Shown: piece by piece, positions 12,158-22,990 of the stretch | How the letters are laid out: each line of letters starts with the position of its first letter | How positions within the stretch are numbered: the first letter of the stretch is position 1 | From: Adiantum capillus-veneris | Taxonomy: Eukaryota; Streptophyta; Polypodiopsida; Polypodiales; Pteridaceae | Length of the DNA: 64,000 bases | Assembly (NCBI GenBank): GCA_014529385.2 | Contig: CM043952.1 | Location: 69,573,370-69,637,369 of the forward strand | Reading direction: 5' to 3' | Translations under genes and position numbers: made by a program | Notes under the pieces: model-generated | Seen by the model: the letters and a program-made list of their open reading frames with translations, nothing else | Told to the model about the DNA's origin: nothing | Databases searched by the model: none

Positions 12158-13200
12158 TCATCCATGATCACTTTGTGACGTGACTCCTTCTTTCTCCTTC
12201 CCTTTTTCACGGCCATTTGATTCCATGTCAATCTCTTTTGAATTTGTCACCTCTACCACATGCACATTTGGATCTGGCAAAGGTGGAACTCCTTCTACCC
12301 CTTGTGGAGGTGGTCTTGGTCCATTTGGTCTTTGTAGAAGCCTTGATTGTTGACCAGTTCCTTCACCTGCATTCATCACTGGGTAATTCAATTTAGGTCT
12401 CCCTGGCTCCCCACGGTGCTAAGGACAATTATACATCCCATGTCTAGACTCTCCACAATTCCAACATTGCAAGACTCTTCTAGGTCGTGGATCTCGCTCT
12501 TTAGACTTCTTTGCTTGTCCCTTTGGACCTACAGCTTGTGCAAGGTGAATTCACAGGCTGCTTAAAGATTCATTTAACTTCTCAATCACTTCCGTCGTTA
12601 CCTCAGGAATCTCCCTAGATGTTGATGCTTGTGACTTACCTTTGGGTCTAAGACCTTCTATTGGAACCTCTCCCCTTAAGCACTTGAGTTTCCTATATTT
12701 CTCAACAGCCCTAGTTTCAGCTCCATCAAAGGTAGCAGGTGCACCGGCCTTAACTTTTACCTTAAGGTCAGGAAAGAGTTCGGCTATGAACCTCTCCTTC
12801 TTTAGAAATTCTGCACCATCACCAGGGTTAGCAACATTTCATATCCATAGAGCACAAAGATGTAGAAACTCTTGCTTGTACAAGTAGTAGTCGTCTAAGT
12901 CTTTTTGCTTATGAGAAACAATGTCTTGCCATAGTTTTTTAGTGTTTTGGGGATCAAAGAAGTATCTTTCGAATTGATTCTTAACTTCCGTGTAATTCCC
13001 TTTATCTTCCTCAGGCAACAAGTCAAACCAAGTGCTAGCATCTTTCCTAAGGACCACTTCAAACATCTCTACGCGTTCTTGATCAGTTACTATCCTCTTG
13101 ATACAACAAGACATCTTGAAATTTGCTAAAAATAGTTATGCATCCTCCAAAGAAAAGAGGATATCCAGACATTTGGCGTTGGGCCTCCATTGAATCAGTT
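12158..13200 (-). pseudogene. Gag of element A with one zinc knuckle
   Basis: Read on the minus strand, the capsid-like domain (13200 to 12839) includes STWFDLLPEEDKGNY and YYLYKQEFLHLC, typical of Retrotrans_gag. After a frameshift near 12840 it continues (FIAELFPDLKVKVKAGAP) to a CX2CX4HX4C knuckle, CWNCGESRHGMYNC, at about 12427-12468. A proline-rich tail ends at 12158. In-frame stops lie just before 13114 (TAA in the DA*LFLANF stretch), near 12550 and just after the knuckle. Gag would form the particle and bind RNA. Confidence 0.75.
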
Positions 13201-13279
13201 TTAAGGTGACAACACATTTTTGTTTGTTTTTTTTTTAATAAAGATTTACATAGTAATATTTTCTAAATTGCAATCTATT

Positions 13280-13498
13280 CTACAACAAAATAAAAATATT
13301 CATATCAAATGACCTATGATAATCAATAAGAGGCAAGATGACAGGGTTTGGTGATGCTAGAATTTCTCCTACTCTTTGGGCACCAAACATGAACACCATA
13401 CGTTGTTGAAAGTAGATCTTCCTACTAATTGCAACATTTATTCTAATGTGTGGAGTGAAATGGAAGGGGAAAACCTTTATTCCTGAGCCATTATCCAT
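13280..13498 (-). CDS. Leader ORF, unit 1 (72 aa, unknown)
   Basis: A small ORF between the 5' LTR and gag of element A. It is clearly related to the ORF at 13502-13732 and to that at 33031-33249: the shared pattern is RIN..ISRKI.FQQ, then FG..R..EIL.SPNP.ILPLIDY and SFD near the end. No known domain is recognised. The three copies have diverged in DNA but remain open over their length, which suggests that the peptide, or this leader, mattered. It may instead be a non-coding leader repeat that happens to be open. Confidence 0.5.
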   Translation of the reverse strand: MDNGSGIKVFPFHFTPHIRINVAISRKIYFQQRMVFMFGAQRVGEILASPNPVILPLIDYHRSFDMNIFILL

Positions 13499-13501
13499 GG
13501 T

Positions 13502-13732
13502 CTATGCATGACCTAATGCTTTAAACAAAACAAAAATATAGACGTCCAAACTAAGGTCGTACCTAATGAGAGACAAAATAAAGGGATTTACTGATGCGTT
13601 TATCTCTGCCAACCTAAGAGGACCTAAAATTCTACAAATTACACGTTGAAATTGCAACTTAGTACTAACAATTATGTGTACCTTTTGCCTTGCAATCGGA
13701 ATGAAGGGATCATACAAATTCTCGTGATTCAT
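13502..13732 (-). CDS. Leader ORF, unit 2 (76 aa, unknown)
   Basis: The diverged tandem copy of the ORF at 13280-13498, 3 bp away and in the same orientation, just downstream of the primer site of element A. Shared residues include QFQR, LG..RL.EI.AS.NP.ILSLI.YD and the LDV ending. The tandem arrangement suggests an internal duplication in the leader. Confidence 0.5.
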   Translation of the reverse strand: MNHENLYDPFIPIARQKVHIIVSTKLQFQRVICRILGPLRLAEINASVNPFILSLIRYDLSLDVYIFVLFKALGHA

Positions 13733-13786
13733 GCAAATTACTTGACTATGTTAAAGATTTAACCTACACAAAACATACACAAGCCG

Positions 13787-13804
13787 TCCTCAGTGGAGGC
13801 ACCA
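13787..13804 (-). promoter_or_regulatory. Primer-binding site of element A
   Basis: On the minus strand TGGTGCCTCCACTGAGGA begins three bases after the 5' LTR. It resembles the tRNA-Asp-type sites of plant gypsy elements (TGGCGCC...GGGGA) with several differences. Confidence 0.65.
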
Positions 13805-13807
13805 ATT

Positions 13808-13977
13808 TGAGGCGCTCCGGGGCAGACAACAAGAAGAGTGGCCTCTAAGCAACCTTCTAGGCTCCCGTGCTGCTCAATTGGTTGGGGTTGGAAAAAACAA
13901 CAAACACACACACAAAACTGCAACCTAACCCTACACAAATTTGGGGCACCACCTAGTTTTGGATGTGAACTAGGACG

Positions 13978-14031
<54 letters not shown>

Positions 14032-16428
14032 CTCGGGCTGCTTTGAAATGTATCGGCCGTGATCAAGCAAACTCAATTATATATGTAAGAAAGAGAGAGA
14101 AGGGGGAGGGGATGCTTGTTGCATTAATACCTTCTTACAAATCTGTCATGACCAATCAAAGTGAGATTAGTATTTGTTCAACATAGATTGAGTAAATTTC
14201 ACCACAACACATCACAAAAACAACCACCCCAATCACTGTCTTAAGGCCAGGGGAGTCCTCTCCACCCAGTCGCCCTCTTACAGTATGTGGGATTTATGGC
14301 TAAATTGATGACAACACCCAAAGACAAGCTATCAAGAACTTTAAAAAAAAAACACCAAGACACTTACACATCATTGTTGTCCATTACTTCACGTTGGAAG
14401 ATAGACAAAGTATCCAAGCTTAGTCTAAATCCACCCTCCTTGATTCACCAAATGTTGGGCTTACACTAGTAGGAGAAATGATAGATTTCCTAATTTCAAT
14501 TGAATGATTACTCTCTCTTACAATGGCAAAGAGTTCCCTTTCTAATCACCCCTAATACAACACATGCATATTCATAAGACGATGAGCTTCCACTCAAGAG
14601 CTCCTTCTAGAGAGGTTGAGCTTGGCTTCTCAAGCTATAGCATAGTGCTCTTGCTTATGGCTCCCCCCCTTTTGTGCTAGCTACACTCTCCTTTTATAGC
14701 AATTTTGAGGGCTAGGGTTACTCCTCTAACCATGGTTGGGTTAGATTTTCAGCACCTATCTAATTTCTTTTGCTTGGAATTATCAAGAAGTTAGTGGGGA
14801 TAGATGAAGAAGAGAGAGAGAGAGGAGAGAAGTGGAGGTGATACGACTTTTCATAGTAGGTTAGTGTTAGTAAACTAATAGAGTTAGTATTTTTATTGAT
14901 TTACAAATGGAATTGGATATTTACAATGGGAGTATCCAAGTAGGATACAAATAAGGAAGAAAAAACTCTTAATAGGTAAGAAAATATGGATTTCTTACAA
15001 TGTTGATGCTCCAAGTGTTTTGAGTAGGGTCAATTTTGATGCTTGTTGACGGTCCACTAGCTTTGATGGTACGTTTTTTCTCCACTCTTGACCTCCCTTG
15101 GAAGCCAAGGTAAGTGAACCTGAGTAATCAATCACCGTGATGTTGTCTTTCAAGAGAGGAGCCAGAATTTCGTAGTTTTTTAATAGATATGGGTAATATG
15201 AATGAGGAAAAATGAGACTAGGTGGTCAATTTTGGAATGGAAGTGTGTGTAGGAGACATGAGTTCACCATGGTTTCTCTTATTTTTCAAGGTTGAGAAGA
15301 AGGTGAGTAGGGTGCAGAGAGGAGTGGTGAGAGAGGTGGGGATGATGAGTGGAGAAGTGTGTGTGAAAGAGGAAAATGATAAAGTGGAAGAGGGAGTGTG
15401 GCTGCATAACATGGGCAAACTAGGGTCCACCAATAAAATCATAGCTCACAGCTCGTAGCCCAAAAAAATATGAAACAATTTGAGGTAAAAGTTCAGATCA
15501 CGAGCTACAACTTTTGTTTGTATCACCTTTTCAAATTTGAGGAGCATGTGATCTTTAAAAATTCAGCAAAAGCGACTGTTGTTTTCCACTGCACAAAGTC
15601 CTTGTGAGGTCCTTCTTTGGATGATTCTTTTGAATACCTCCACGAGTGAGCCCCCCATAGTGCATGCATGCATGCCACATACCCTTGACGTTATTTGGTA
15701 GGTCTATAATTGAAGATATTGTTGAGATCATGATAAAAGTGAATAGTACAACTAAGAAAATCAAATATTGAGGGGTCTAAAAAAATATGTAAATGTCAAA
15801 TATAAATAATATAGGTGGAAAAAATATAAAGGGGTCAAAATAAATCTCTCTCATTATAAGTCTACCATAAAAAGATAAATATTTTTGGTGTTCTAATTTA
15901 TGAGAGTAATAGAGAATAGATATAGGAAGGAAAAAAATCACAATAGTGAAAAAATATACACATAAATAAAACTAGTTTTTTTGGATTTTAGTTGGGATGG
16001 AGTTACACCAAAAATAAGAGAAGCTTGCATGAAATTATCTCTTTATGGAATAAAGAGTATGGTAAGAGAAATTGTGATAATGGTGAGTCAATGCACATAG
16101 TTTAAATAACACACACCTAAGTATAAATATTTAAATAAATACCAAAATAATTATGAAAAATCCTTATATTTAGGCCCTATATACAATGAAATATTTACAC
16201 ACAAAGAGGCCATAATATACCTTTTTATTTTTTATTTTTTTTAGTTTTTTGGCTCAACTAGCCCAGTGACTAGCTAATTGAGGGTTTTTAAGAAGATATG
16301 GGAAAAGTCCCCTAACTCACACACACATATATACAGTGAAAGGGTGAGGGTAACCACAGTGTTTCAGTGATTTGATAGGGTGAGGTAACTCGCTATGGAA
16401 ATTACAGAGAGCCAAAAAACGGCTATCA
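13808..16428 (-). repeat. LTR shared by elements A and B
   Basis: It serves as the 5' LTR of A and the 3' LTR of B. It has TG...CA ends and matches 5952-7903 along its length, but has about 640 extra bp (roughly 15311-15952) and a longer GA array (13982-14029). Polypurine tracts flank it on the B side (16433-16443) and the primer site on the A side. The single copy between two bodies suggests unequal LTR recombination. Confidence 0.85.
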
Positions 16429-16456
16429 TTAGCCCTCCCCCAGGATGATGGTATAT

Positions 16457-17871
16457 TCATGTACCATCATAAAGAATCTTTTCCCAAGAGAGTGCTTCAG
16501 AGTCCTTGACAAGCTCTTTATTGTTTGGCCCCTTGGAATTTTGGTTTGAGTTACATTCATGCTTCACGAAACAATACTTACATGAGATAGCTACCTTTTG
16601 ACAGATCTTTGGTAGAAGGCGACTCAAATAAGGCTTCAAGCGATACCCGTTTTACCTTCCTGGAGTGCTCTTTCCCATCGAAGTTCATAAGTTGATAGTA
16701 ACTTGAATTGAAAGACTTCTTGACTATGTATGGACCCTGCCATCTAGTTTCAAACTTGGCATCAAAACGATGATCGAGTCGATTGTCATACCTTAGCACA
16801 AGATCTCCTTCATTGATGTCTTTGTCCTTCAGTTTCTTGTCAAGCTTTTTCCTTTGTCTGTGTGGATTTCCTCTTGTAGCACTCGTATGCTGCTTCTCTT
16901 TTTCACTCAAGCTCAGCTAAGGTAAGAAGTCGATCTATCCATGCTTCTTGATCATCTTGTGCTGCTTTGCCATGAAGTCGCATTGTTGGAATGTTGAGCT
17001 CAATTGGTTGTAAAGCCTCTTGACCGTAGACCAAGTGAAATGGTGTGAACTCCGTGGCTTCCCTATATGTGGTTCGATACGCCCACAAGGCACCATCCAA
17101 GAAGTCATCCCACAACTTTGTCTTGTTTTTCACCATCTTTCTAATGATGCCTGCAATGACACCATTAGCTTTTTCTACCAAACCATTTGATTGGGGATAG
17201 TAGGCTGTACTATGACAATGTAGACTATGAAGTTCTTCACAGACTTCAGTGAGCAAGCCCTTTCTAAACCCTGGACCATTATCCGAAACAATCTCCAAAG
17301 GTGTGCCAAATCTACAAAAAATGTGAGTGTAGACAAATTTTCTCACTGTCCTCTCATTTACCTTTGCCACGCTTTGTGCTTCCACCCACCTAGTCATATA
17401 GTCTATAGCCACTAGAATGTAGAGTTTACCATTTTTTGTCGTAGGCAGAGGACCCATAGCATCAATGCCCCACTTTTCAAAGGGTCCATTTGCAAGCACG
17501 ATTTGCCTTGGACCATAAACCAATCCTCTATTCCCATGTACCTGACAATTGTGACAACTTTTACAGCAATGTGGGACATCCACATGCAGACTTGGCCAAA
17601 CATACCCCGCAAGCAAAATCTTCTTCACAGTTAACTCTTGGGCAAAATGACCACCCCATGCCTCTTCATGCAAACCTTTTAGAATGGCTAGAATCTCCTT
17701 GATAGTTGGTACTCTTCTGCACACTTGATCCTTCCCTCTTTGATAGAGGGATCCTTCTAGGAAGAGATACGTGCTTGCCTTCTTCATGAGTCTCCTCTTC
17801 TGAGCCTTCGTGAAGTCTAGTGGAAACTCACCCTCCAAAATGTAGCTAATAATGGGATTCAATGACTCCAA
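16457..17871 (-). pseudogene. Integrase of element B
   Basis: The frame 17871-16903 covers the zinc finger (GGHFAQE, CKSCHNC) and the whole D,D-35-E core (WGIDAMGP, VSDNGPGF, QSNGLVEKA). The C-terminal region continues in other frames to about 16457 after frameshifts near 16905 and 16650. It is nearly the same as integrase A, and in this copy the core is uninterrupted. Confidence 0.85.
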
Positions 17872-17874
17872 TCC

Positions 17875-18435
17875 CTAGTATCTCGGTTGCTTGACAGTTG
17901 CTGCCACCATGATGACCCGCACTTCTTTCTCAACACATGTAACTACTTGTTGTGCAAGTAAATCAACATCTTCATTCTGTTTCCTAGGAATATGATATAG
18001 TTGCACTTCTTCAAATTGATTAAACAATCTACGAACGGCATGAACTTTTGTCCCTAGGCCTTCATTCTTCCATGCCCAAATGCCTAAAATTTTCTTCACA
18101 ATGAGAAGTACATCCCCTTTTACCATGACACATTGTATACCTTGGCCAATGCATATCTTTAAACCATGAAGTAGTGTGTCGTATTCTGCTTCATTGTTGC
18201 TAGTTGAACTTGGTAGATTGACCTTCTCTTTCATGACCACCTCCCCACTTGGGTTGAGCAACACTAGCCCTCCCGCTGCTTTTCCTGTGGCTCGTCGAAA
18301 AGCTCCATCAAAGAACAAGGTAAAAGCATTAGGAACACTTTTAGGTGGTGGCAATGGTAGGGTCTTTACTTCACGCACCTTAATCTCCTTCTCATGTACC
18401 CTATAAGTAAGGATCCCTGCCAATTGTGCACGCAC
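17875..18435 (-). CDS. Second (aRNH) RNase H of element B
   Basis: A 186-codon open frame with LFFDGAFRR, SNNEAEYDTLL and VKGDVLLIV supplying the D, E, D catalytic set, followed by the HIPRKQNEDVDLLA end. In the element it follows the degenerate gypsy RNase H and precedes integrase. It is part of the pol polyprotein rather than an independent gene; a stop at about 18460 separates it from RT. Confidence 0.8.
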   Translation of the reverse strand: MRAQLAGILTYRVHEKEIKVREVKTLPLPPPKSVPNAFTLFFDGAFRRATGKAAGGLVLLNPSGEVVMKEKVNLPSSTSNNEAEYDTLLHGLKICIGQGIQCVMVKGDVLLIVKKILGIWAWKNEGLGTKVHAVRRLFNQFEEVQLYHIPRKQNEDVDLLAQQVVTCVEKEVRVIMVAATVKQPRY

Positions 18436-18459
18436 ACTATATTCTACCTTGAAAGAGTA

Positions 18460-19519
18460 TTAGAACTCTTGCAATTCCATACACCACTTTGAGATCTTAG
18501 TACTAAGATTCATTTGAGATGACACCCAAGGGAACAAATTTTTTGCAGTAAGAATTACAAAAGGTTTTGGTAGCAAGTAGGATCTAAACTTTCTCACTGC
18601 AAACATGACAGAAAGCATCATGAGTTCTACCTCCGTGTAGCCTCTCTCTAAAGCATTCATGACCCTACTAGCAAAGTAGATGGGTTGCATCCTGGTACTG
18701 TGGGGATCTTGTTGTAATAAAACTGCACCAATCGTTTCCTTTCCAACACTAGAGCTAACAAAGAATGTGTACTCCCAACAAGGAGGCATGAGTGTTGGTA
18801 GCTTTGACAAAATGACTTTAATATTACAAAAATACTCTTCAAGATCATCAGACCATGCAAATTCTACTTGTTGTGTCAACTTTTGCAAAGGGTGAAGTAA
18901 CTCCGAGGCTAAGTGAATGAAGCGTGACATATACTTCACCTTTTGAATGAATGAGATGACCTCCTTAAGACTCTTTGGTGATGGTAGCTCAATGAGAGCT
19001 TTTGTCTTTGCTAGATCCACCTCAATACCTTTATAGGAAACCTTGTGACCAAGCAAGATCACTTCATCCTCACCTATGTGGCACTTGTCCGGGTTGAGTT
19101 GACCTCCCATGTGGTAAAGTTTTTTTAAACCTTCTTCTACCTTTTGTAGATGCAATGATTTTGAGCTATAAATGCAGAAATCATCAATGAACACCCTGAT
19201 TGACTTTCCAAAGAATGCTTAAAACACCATGTTCATGAATCGTTGGAAAGTTTCAGGAGCATTTGTCAGGCCAAATGGCATAACTCTAAAAGCATAACAA
19301 CCCCAAGGAGTGATGAAGGTTGTTTCTAATTGTTCTTCCAATGCGATACCTATTTGAAACTAACCTGAGTAGCCATCACACACAGTGTACTTCTCATGAC
19401 GAGCTACCTCATTTAGTATCTCATCCCGAAATGGGAGGGGAAAGTGATCTCTTTTTGTTGCCTCATTGAGTGGACGGTAATCCACACACACCCTCCACTT
19501 GCCGTTTTTCTTAGGAGTG
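18460..19519 (-). pseudogene. Reverse transcriptase and degenerate RNase H of element B
   Basis: From 19519 the frame has PKKNGKWRVCVDYRPLN and YTVCDGYSG, then a stop at about 19360. It resumes with [15 protein letters not shown], and the frame 19194-18460 starts at FIDDFCIYSS and ends in the decayed RNase H (KETIGAVLLQQD). The N-terminal RT fingers are missing because of the truncation at 19519. Confidence 0.8.
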
Positions 19520-19520
19520 A

Positions 19521-19620
19521 TGAAAGCCTTCAAGGTACCCATAAAAGAAATATTGTTAGGTTTCACATTTGCTTGTACCATTTGTTGATAATGTCTCAAT
19601 GATCCAAATGTGTAGGTCAT
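19521..19620 (-). pseudogene. PPR repeat fragment fused in frame to RT of element B
   Basis: On the minus strand the ORF 19620-19360 begins with a stretch containing LRHYQQMVQANVKPNN and FMGTLKAF, then passes directly into the RT sequence TPKKNGK. The first part matches one pentatricopeptide repeat (pattern ..YQQMQ..GV.PN..TF...LKA). PPR proteins bind organelle RNA. Only about one repeat is present, so this is either a host PPR gene into which B is joined or a captured piece. The start ATG is not established as real. Confidence 0.6.
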
Positions 19621-19622
19621 TG

Positions 19623-20470
19623 TGAGTTCACTTTGTTATGTGAAATAATCTTTATTTTTTAATGTGCCTTTGTTTCATAGCTTTACATCACTTCACCTCT
19701 TTATCATTTTACTATTTTTGGTATTGTAATGGCCTTGATATCCATATAGATGAAGACCATTCAAATTTGTTTACTTGACATGTGCCCCTTTAAAAATTGA
19801 AGAGAAAGAAAGCATTTTCTTTCCAATGCTATTTCCCAAAGTTGCTTTCACCTTCTGTCGCACTTGAAGAAGACTTTAAAAAACAAAGGATTAAAGAGTA
19901 TTCAGAGAAATTTGATCCATAATGTGAAGTATTAATTCAATATTTTTTTTGAATACTCTCACTTGTAAAATGTCCTTTTAGTTAAAAACTTGACAAAGAC
20001 TCCTTTTATTAAATTATTAAATTGATTTATTATTCTCTACGCTTATTAAATCTATGTTTTTTTATAAAAGCATTAATATATTCTTTTGTTTTAGTTTCTA
20101 ATGAGTTTCTTTAATTTATTTCTTCTATTTTATTTTGTTTTCAATTAATAATGTGTAATGTTTACCTTTCACCTTATTATTTAAGTGGAGCATTTTTTAA
20201 TATATAAACCATTTGAGATTATGGTTGGATTCACGAGAGCCAATGAAAGACATTCAAAAAGGAATGTGCATGTACCACGGAAGCTGTTCATTGGCACAAA
20301 AGGAAATTACACTTCTTTGGACCCACAAAAAATTTAGCAAGCCTATCCCCCCTCAGAAGAGCAGTTCTATCGTTCACTTTTCAACGCAAAACGTGGATCA
20401 ATGTGGTTGAGCTGAATCCAACAGCTACATACTCAACAACACTATCACTACACTACAACTCATTGGACGT
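19623..20470. other. AT-rich non-coding sequence
   Basis: No gene is recognised. Roughly 90 bp near 20125-20213 (ending tttaatatataaaccattt) recurs as a diverged direct copy at about 21650-21738, so the two copies flank the solo LTR at a distance. Confidence 0.5.
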
Positions 20471-21471
20471 TGTGAAGGATTGGGGGGCTGGCCTCTACAA
20501 TACCTCAAACCAACAGAAAGAAAAGAGGATGAAGATAATAGCTCTTTGAAGATAATGTGGGCCGATCCTCGTTCACAAATTTTGGCAGCTTCTCTCACAC
20601 TCAACCTTGACTAGCTTCAACTAGCTTCCCTCTACACCTCTATAACTCCCACTATACTTGGATGCATCAAAGGAAGCAAAGGGATAAAAAAAACCAAGGA
20701 AAAAAGTGAATTAAAAAACATGAAAATATTTGCACTTTTGCTTATAGAACCAGGGACTTCATTTCTTTTCAAATGCCCTTCTATGTGCTAGTAGAGACTC
20801 CGTAGGCGCTCCCATATATACACAATACTTTGACCAAAACCATCCAAATCAAACCCAATTTGAAAACCCACAAAGTTCAACAAGAAAAAAACCCCGATGG
20901 AAAACCTTTCCCTTTTGCATATGTACAAGCAAGGAATTGCAACACATAGTCTACCCTCAACTAGCTACACCACAGGGAACTATACACAACATGGCTACCA
21001 TCCCTCAAACCAAGATGAAGAGAGCTCAATATTCAGAGATAAGCACCCACTTTCATCAGCCCATTGATGAGAGACACACTCTCAACTCACCACACCAGGA
21101 TCTCCCAAGGCAAGAGGGGCACCCCTACACCAAAACCCCCACCCTTCATCGTAGGCTGTAGCAACATAGAGATTCTTCTTCACAACTGAAAACTCCCACT
21201 CACTTACGACCCCAAGCTGATAAAATTTCAGTTTTTGTCCATATGTTTAATGCACTTACTCACTCTTTGAAGTCTTGACACTTATATGTACAAAAACAAC
21301 AAAACTATGTACCCCGCAACTGGCTTGTATGCATAGAAATAGCTGACACACACCACCTTTGTACACTTTGTACAAGCATGCTTTATTTATGCCTAAGGGT
21401 CACGCAAACATTAAAAGACACTTCTCAAAGTATTTGGGGTAGCATGCACCATTTTGCAAAAACACGTCACA
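20471..21471 (-). mobile_element. Solo LTR of family F
   Basis: The reverse complement matches the 1018-bp LTRs of element F at 34629-35646 and 37388-38405 over its length, with many substitutions and small indels. The ends are tgtgaagg and cgtcaca, and ACGT lies on both sides (20467-20470 and 21472-21475), indicating a 4-bp target duplication. No internal region is present, as expected after LTR-LTR recombination. Confidence 0.8.
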
Positions 21472-21850
21472 ACGTCAAAAACATACATAATAAATTTTAT
21501 AGAGCTACCTCTATCCCTTGTGAATGAAGAGAGAGATGGAAGAAAGAGTATGAGATTTTGGCCGCCGAATCTTGTTTATCTAGCTTGTGTAATGCATAAT
21601 GTATGTATAATGATTGATATAATGTATATTTTTTATTTTTACTTTCTTTATTTTGTTTTGTTTTTGAATGATAGTGTGCAATATGCATTTGTAACCTTAT
21701 TATTTAAGTGGGACATTTTCTAATATATAAACCATTTTTATTATAAATGTACTAGTAAAATGGTGCTAGATTAAGTGGCAGCATGGCCCCTCTTACCCTC
21801 AAACCCCTTGCTCTTCACAAATTTCATAAAGGCAGATCAATCAAGAAAAG

Positions 21851-21890
<40 letters not shown>

Positions 21891-22054
21891 CCTCCTCTTG
21901 CCATAGGTTAAGTGTACTCCCACCTCAATAACTTTAAATCCACCTTTCTTATAAATTTGAAGGTGAAAAAGCTAACAGATCTTGGAAATTCTAGTATGTA
22001 TTTGTCAAGACAACACACGTGTGAGATCAGTGGAATATTGAGTACAAACGCTCG
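21472..22054. other. Non-coding flank with (CT)n
   Basis: No gene is recognised. It contains a CT array at 21855-21888 and the second copy of the AT-rich block noted near 20125. Confidence 0.5.
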
Positions 22055-22131
22055 CTCTTACAATGTCACACATGGTATTTATAAGTTGATATTTGGGTTT
22101 AGAGCTTCTAAACCCATAGCTCATTGGTGTA
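22055..22131 (+). repeat. Promoter-like repeat with hairpin, copy 1
   Basis: About 75 bp with a TATTTATAA box and a perfect 10-bp stem with 3-nt loop at 22094-22116 (TGGGTTTAGA / TCTAAACCCA). It is nearly the same as 29758-29831. A GA array (22143-22188) follows. Confidence 0.7.
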
Positions 22132-22139
22132 CAACTTAA

Positions 22140-22142
<3 letters not shown>

Positions 22143-22188
<46 letters not shown>
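22143..22188 (+). repeat. (GA)23 microsatellite
   Basis: 46 nt of uninterrupted GA units. Confidence 0.9.
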
Positions 22189-22191
<3 letters not shown>

Positions 22192-22569
22192 ATGGGAAGT
22201 GCAAGGGCATAGGCCCTCCCAACTGACCATTATCTACTACACACATAGTGCTGCAAAATGGCCTACAGTCAGGTTGTCCCAGTTCACCTTCAATCTAAGA
22301 TAAAGACATAGAGAGTGAGTAGGAGGAGATAGAGAGAGAGTACAAATAAACACATCATTAAAGAGTCTTTTTTCAAACAATATATTTTTCCACAACACAA
22401 AAATTTTAGAGAGTTCATAACTTTACAATTGCACCCCCGGTGGTGGTATGGCCCATGTGTTAGAACTTTCATGTAATTTGGAAATGAACATTTGAAAAGA
22501 CAAATGTTCAACCCATTATGCTATGACACACGAATTTTTTTTTCACAACACACACTTGTGTCCAAGAAT

Positions 22570-22656
22570 ATAGAATTACAAAGAAAACTTCTTGGATCTA
22601 AATTGCAAAGCAATATAACTGCAGCATTATGTTTCAAGTGCAGAACATACAATGTA

Positions 22657-22691
<35 letters not shown>

Positions 22692-22990
22692 AGATCTAAA
22701 ATGCTATCACAATATGATTTACACACTAAGTCGGCACTGACATATTCCTTATAAGCACTATGAAATTTTTGCAATACCAAATTTTTTATAGCATTCTTGA
22801 AAAGTTTGCATGGCAAGATATTGTTGAAGGTCTCCATATATGCAATCAAGAATATACAATGTCCAAAATAATATTTATGCGTAGTACGTAGAGATGCAAG
22901 CTTCCTACATCCTAAAGCACAGCCTATGACATGCTCTACCACGGTATCAAACCACCCATGGTCCGCGATGTAAGACACATCAACCAATCA
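22570..22990 (-). pseudogene. Second Helitron helicase fragment, diverged
   Basis: This stretch matches the helicase at about 24590-24900 in order and orientation: the block ccttggatc/ttggatccaaattg, the acatattcctta segment and the ttgcatggcaag segment all recur. On the minus strand one can read KEYVSADLVCKSYCDS, parallel to KEYVSVELVCESVCDS in the main copy. It is broken by frameshifts and by the poly-C tract. It is a separate, older or duplicated piece of Helitron helicase. Confidence 0.7.
22659..22689 (+). repeat. Poly-C tract (31 C) inside helicase fragment
   Basis: The run lies exactly where the related copy at 24688-24693 has a short C run encoding glycines (LGGGFPLHVF on the minus strand), so it looks like expansion of that run. 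Confidence 0.8.

Larger units (their letters stand above)
5952..16428 (-). mobile_element. Ty3/gypsy (Tat-type) retrotransposon A
   Basis: A full-length but decayed minus-strand element. The 5' LTR is 13808-16428, the primer site 13787-13804, the leader 13205-13786, then gag, PR, RT, degenerate RNase H, second RNase H and integrase, a polypurine tract at about 7908-7919, and the 3' LTR at 5952-7903. The extra RNase H between the usual RNase H and integrase is the known hallmark of the plant Tat lineage. Stops and frameshifts occur in gag, RT and RNase H. Confidence 0.85.
16429..19519 (-). mobile_element. Ty3/gypsy (Tat-type) retrotransposon B, 5'-truncated
   Basis: A second minus-strand copy closely matching element A from the polypurine tract to the middle of RT. 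Homology stops abruptly at about 19519, inside the RT motif before PKKNGK; gag, protease and a 5' LTR are missing. The flanking sequence is a PPR fragment. The parts that remain are in better shape than in A (RT lacks the two-base insertion). Confidence 0.85.

Noticed and set aside
15222-15458. Plus-strand ORF (78 codons, Val/Glu/Lys rich) in the shared LTR
   Set aside because: It falls in the indel region of the LTR, lacks a counterpart in the other LTR and is low in complexity.
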